NCBI GenBank assembly: GCA_021777135.1
Contig: JAJYDX010000001.1
Location: forward strand, 1-64,000
Length of the DNA: 64,000 nt
DNA from: a bacterium
Lineage (GTDB): Bacteria; SZUA-79; Acidulodesulfobacterales; Acidulodesulfobacteraceae
Reading direction: 5' to 3'
In this document: piece by piece, positions 62,094-64,000 of the stretch
Position numbering within the stretch: position 1 is the stretch's first letter
Layout: each line of letters opens with the position of its first letter
Translations under genes and position numbers: made by a program
Notes under the pieces: generated by a model
Told to the model about the DNA's origin: nothing
Seen by the model: the letters and a program-made list of their open reading frames with translations, nothing else
Database searches by the model: none

Positions 62094-62762
62094 TTAAAGG
62101 CTTAAAATATTATGCTTCGCAAAAGTGATTACTATTTTAAAATTTGATTTTTTCTAAAATTATGATATTATTAAATTATTAGTCAATTCAATCTTATGAT
62201 TCCGCGCTTTAATTGGCGGCGCTTAAAAAGAATCATTTATCTTCGCAAAAGATTCAAACTTGCCTATCTTCGAAAGAAGATCAAAAACTTTCCAATCCGA
62301 ACAGGCGGATTATTAATTCTGTAAGTATTTGCTTTAGCCATATTGTAAATTTTCAAGTTTCTGGTGATTTTTAAGCCTCTTAACAGGCGATGAAAATACC
62401 TCTTAAACTTAAACTTTACGATAGCTGCACGGAAAAAAATTTAATTCCTGCGGCTTACGCAAATATCCTTTCTAATGCAAGCCGAAATCTTGCACAGTTT
62501 TTCAATTCCTTAAAGGTTTAACTCTAAAAAACCTTCCAAGACTTGCCGGGTCTTTAAATCCGGAAATAACTTTAAAAAACATACAGGGATTATTGGCTTA
62601 TCCCCCAAAGATTAGCTTATTAAATTGCTGGTATTGTCTTTCCAGTCATAAAGCCATTATTTCAAAAAGACATTTTTCGACCTTAAAATTTAATAGCAGC
62701 TAAAATATGGCAGATATAAATGCCAATAGCTGAATTTTACCTAATTGCGGAGGATAATATAA
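62094..62762. other. Long gene-poor stretch with small hairpins and two decayed short frames
   Basis: About 670 AT-rich bases upstream of the recombinase. It has hairpins at 62266-62281 (6 bp, GAAA loop), 62230-62255 and 62697-62732, and an 11-bp direct repeat CTTCGCAAAAG (62115-62125, 62241-62251). Two overlapping open frames look coding-like: 62390-62521 (43 aa, ATG) and 62476-62703 (no start). Together they may be remnants of one frameshifted gene. Confidence 0.4.
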
Positions 62763-63635
62763 ATGACGAAAATCGAATACAATATTAACAAAGAATTAAA
62801 TGGAATAAATCATTTCCATAAAATGGACTCTCCCTTATCCGTTGTTTCTAATAAATCCGACCACGACATAAGGAAGGATATGCGTATGATTGCAAAAGAC
62901 GCCCGGGGTTTCGATATAGGGGCTACCCACAAAAAGTGCAACATCGAGAAATGGACAAATGCGGATGTTGCAAAAATGGTTAGCTATTATAAGGCTCAAG
63001 GGCTAAAAGACTCGACGATTATAAATTATGTTTCTTCTCTGCGGTCATTCCTGCATGAAACCGGCAGGACTAATATCAATATATCCAACGGGGAGCTAGG
63101 GCTTAAAAGGGAGATGGAGTATAAAGATAAAAGCCTTAATGCAAAAGGAGTTGATATAAACGAAAAGCTTATCTTTTTCAAAGAAAAAGACGTAAATGTT
63201 TACGTCCAGCTAAAACTTGCTGAAATTGCCGGATTAAGAAGGGAAGAAAGCGTACATGCCGGCCTTGCTCTTGCTAAGGGCTATGCAGTTCTGAAAGGCA
63301 ACGCATTGGAACTTAAAGGAAGCTGGTGTAAGAACGGCAGACCAAGGAGCATTACGCTTTCGGATGAAAAAGTCAAAGAAATTAAAGAACTCCAAAAATA
63401 TGCGCAAGGAGGTAAATACACAATGAACAGAAATTTAAAGCAGGAAAAAGACCATTTGTCGAACTCGATAAAATCTCAAGGATTTAATATGCATGCCGTA
63501 AGGCACTCCGAAGCCCAGGAAAGGTATAGGGAATTAACTGCCGGGGGCAAATCGGACAAGGAAGCCAGGGAGGTCGTTTCCAATGAGCTTGGACACGGAA
63601 GAATTTACGTGACGAAGGTTTATCTGGGAAAATGA
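62763..63635 (+). CDS. Tyrosine recombinase/integrase
   Basis: 290-aa site-specific recombinase. An N-terminal SAM-like DNA-binding domain (NADVAKMVSYYKAQGLKDST, YVSSLRSFLHETGR) precedes the catalytic domain with the active-site set: Arg159 in IAGLRREE, Lys in the beta-hairpin LKGSWCKNGRPRSI, His244-x-x-Arg247 in MHAVRHSE, His278 in LGHGRIYV and nucleophile Tyr287, nine residues later. It fits the Integrase_1/Phage_int_SAM_2 group. Good ribosome site GCGGAGG. It is compact (290 aa) with a very short tail after the Tyr. Likely drives mobility of the element or acts on the branched repeats upstream. Confidence 0.88.
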   Translation: MTKIEYNINKELNGINHFHKMDSPLSVVSNKSDHDIRKDMRMIAKDARGFDIGATHKKCNIEKWTNADVAKMVSYYKAQGLKDSTIINYVSSLRSFLHETGRTNINISNGELGLKREMEYKDKSLNAKGVDINEKLIFFKEKDVNVYVQLKLAEIAGLRREESVHAGLALAKGYAVLKGNALELKGSWCKNGRPRSITLSDEKVKEIKELQKYAQGGKYTMNRNLKQEKDHLSNSIKSQGFNMHAVRHSEAQERYRELTAGGKSDKEAREVVSNELGHGRIYVTKVYLGK

Positions 63636-63714
63636 CACGGAATGCTAAATCCTAATAAAAGGAAGCAGCTATATTATCTTCCATCGAGCTTGGCTTCAAA
63701 CCTTGTTTGTTTTT

Positions 63715-63927
63715 TTATGCGGCGTTATAATTGAGGGATACTTCCAGGGGTTTATTCTCCAACGCGCTTACGTTTAAAATGGAAAATCCTATAACCGCGC
63801 CGTTTTCATCGACCTTTTCCATTACCGCGTCGTTCGCGGTTTCTTTGAAGTATCCTTTCCTTTTTTCGAACATTACTTCGAAATAATCCCCTTCTTTGTC
63901 GTAATATACCGTTATTTCTTTTGCCAT
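63715..63927 (-). CDS. DUF2283 family protein
   Basis: 70-aa protein; ITVYYDKEGDYFEVMFEKRKG and AVIGFSILNVSAL match DUF2283, small proteins often found beside a toxin-like partner such as DUF4258. It overlaps nothing and starts 7 bases after the stop of another minus-strand gene that enters from the right edge. A role as antitoxin is only a suggestion. Confidence 0.8.
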   Translation of the reverse strand: MAKEITVYYDKEGDYFEVMFEKRKGYFKETANDAVMEKVDENGAVIGFSILNVSALENKPLEVSLNYNAA

Positions 63928-63934
63928 ATCAATT

Positions 63935-64000
63935 TTATTTTTTTTCTATTATGCGCACGGTGCGTTCCGTAACCACGGTAAAATTACCGGCAAGTTTGTC
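63935..64000 (-). CDS. C-terminal end of an unidentified protein
   Basis: The last 21 residues (LAGNFTVVTERTVRIIEKK, then stop at 63937-63935) of a gene running in from the right edge, upstream of the DUF2283 gene. DUF2283 partners (DUF4258-like, RelE-like) are candidates, but the fragment is too short to tell. Confidence 0.4.
   Translation of the reverse strand, partial: DKLAGNFTVVTERTVRIIEKK

Overview
The window reads as about 52 kb of conserved chromosome followed by about 12 kb of accessory DNA. The chromosome is AT-rich and Gram-negative in character. The window itself supports no more than a tentative placement in an anaerobic, deltaproteobacteria-like lineage. The pointers are FabK in place of FabI, a two-subunit pyruvate carboxylase, a Rickettsia/archaea-type ValRS, an epsilon/delta-style ArsS-like kinase, and a selenocysteine codon in a TusA-family gene. 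No rRNA, complete tRNA or CRISPR array was found.

Layout. 1-3.2 kb: 3' part of rdgB, a PHP phosphoesterase, a Pho84-like MFS carrier and a small Cys-rich protein. 3.3-6.8 kb: an envelope-stress cluster (response regulator, ArsS/CpxA-like kinase, CpxP/Spy-like periplasmic protein), then fxsA. 6.8-23.4 kb, minus strand: rph, a UGA-containing tusA-like gene, nusB, ribH-ribBA-ribE-ribD, nrdR, glyA, rpiB, then the fatty-acid operon (fabF, acpP, fabG, fabD, fabK, fabH, plsX, rpmF) and valS. 23.5-30.3 kb, plus strand: dnaX-ybaB-recR, then ffh-rpsP-rimM-trmD-rplS, a His-tailed phasin-like protein and acylphosphatase. 30.3-48.2 kb, minus strand: rsmI, a split NAD synthetase (nadE plus a separate amidase), yraN, rnhB, gltX, a MEMO protein, pyruvate carboxylase A/B, ygjP-like, hisS, a DsrE-like protein, tpiA, ileS, a 2-hydroxyacid dehydrogenase, a small repeat protein and a GspH/FimT pseudopilin. 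48.3-52.5 kb: a glyoxalase-like gene and a YqhC/YqhD-type aldehyde-detoxification locus with a decayed DkgA-like pseudogene.

The accessory part begins at a 3'-half tRNA-Gln fragment (about 52464-52513) that looks like one attachment site of an integrated element. It holds a membrane-anchored unknown, a complete type I restriction-modification system (hsdR, hsdS, hsdM), a two-gene operon of an HTH protein and a class III nucleotidyl-cyclase-like protein, an excisionase-like HTH protein, about 1.06 kb with strong branched inverted repeats, a tyrosine recombinase and a DUF2283 gene.

The items most worth follow-up are: (1) a TusA-family gene whose catalytic Cys codon is UGA, with a SECIS-like hairpin at the expected distance; ordinary ORF calling misses it. 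(2) Two tandem three-way-junction structures at 61925-62093 upstream of the recombinase. (3) The HTH/cyclase-like operon beside the restriction system, with 16-bp repeats in its divergent promoter region. (4) A 12-bp tandem repeat in hsdS that could change DNA specificity. (5) An A-AAA-AAG slippery heptamer in dnaX.
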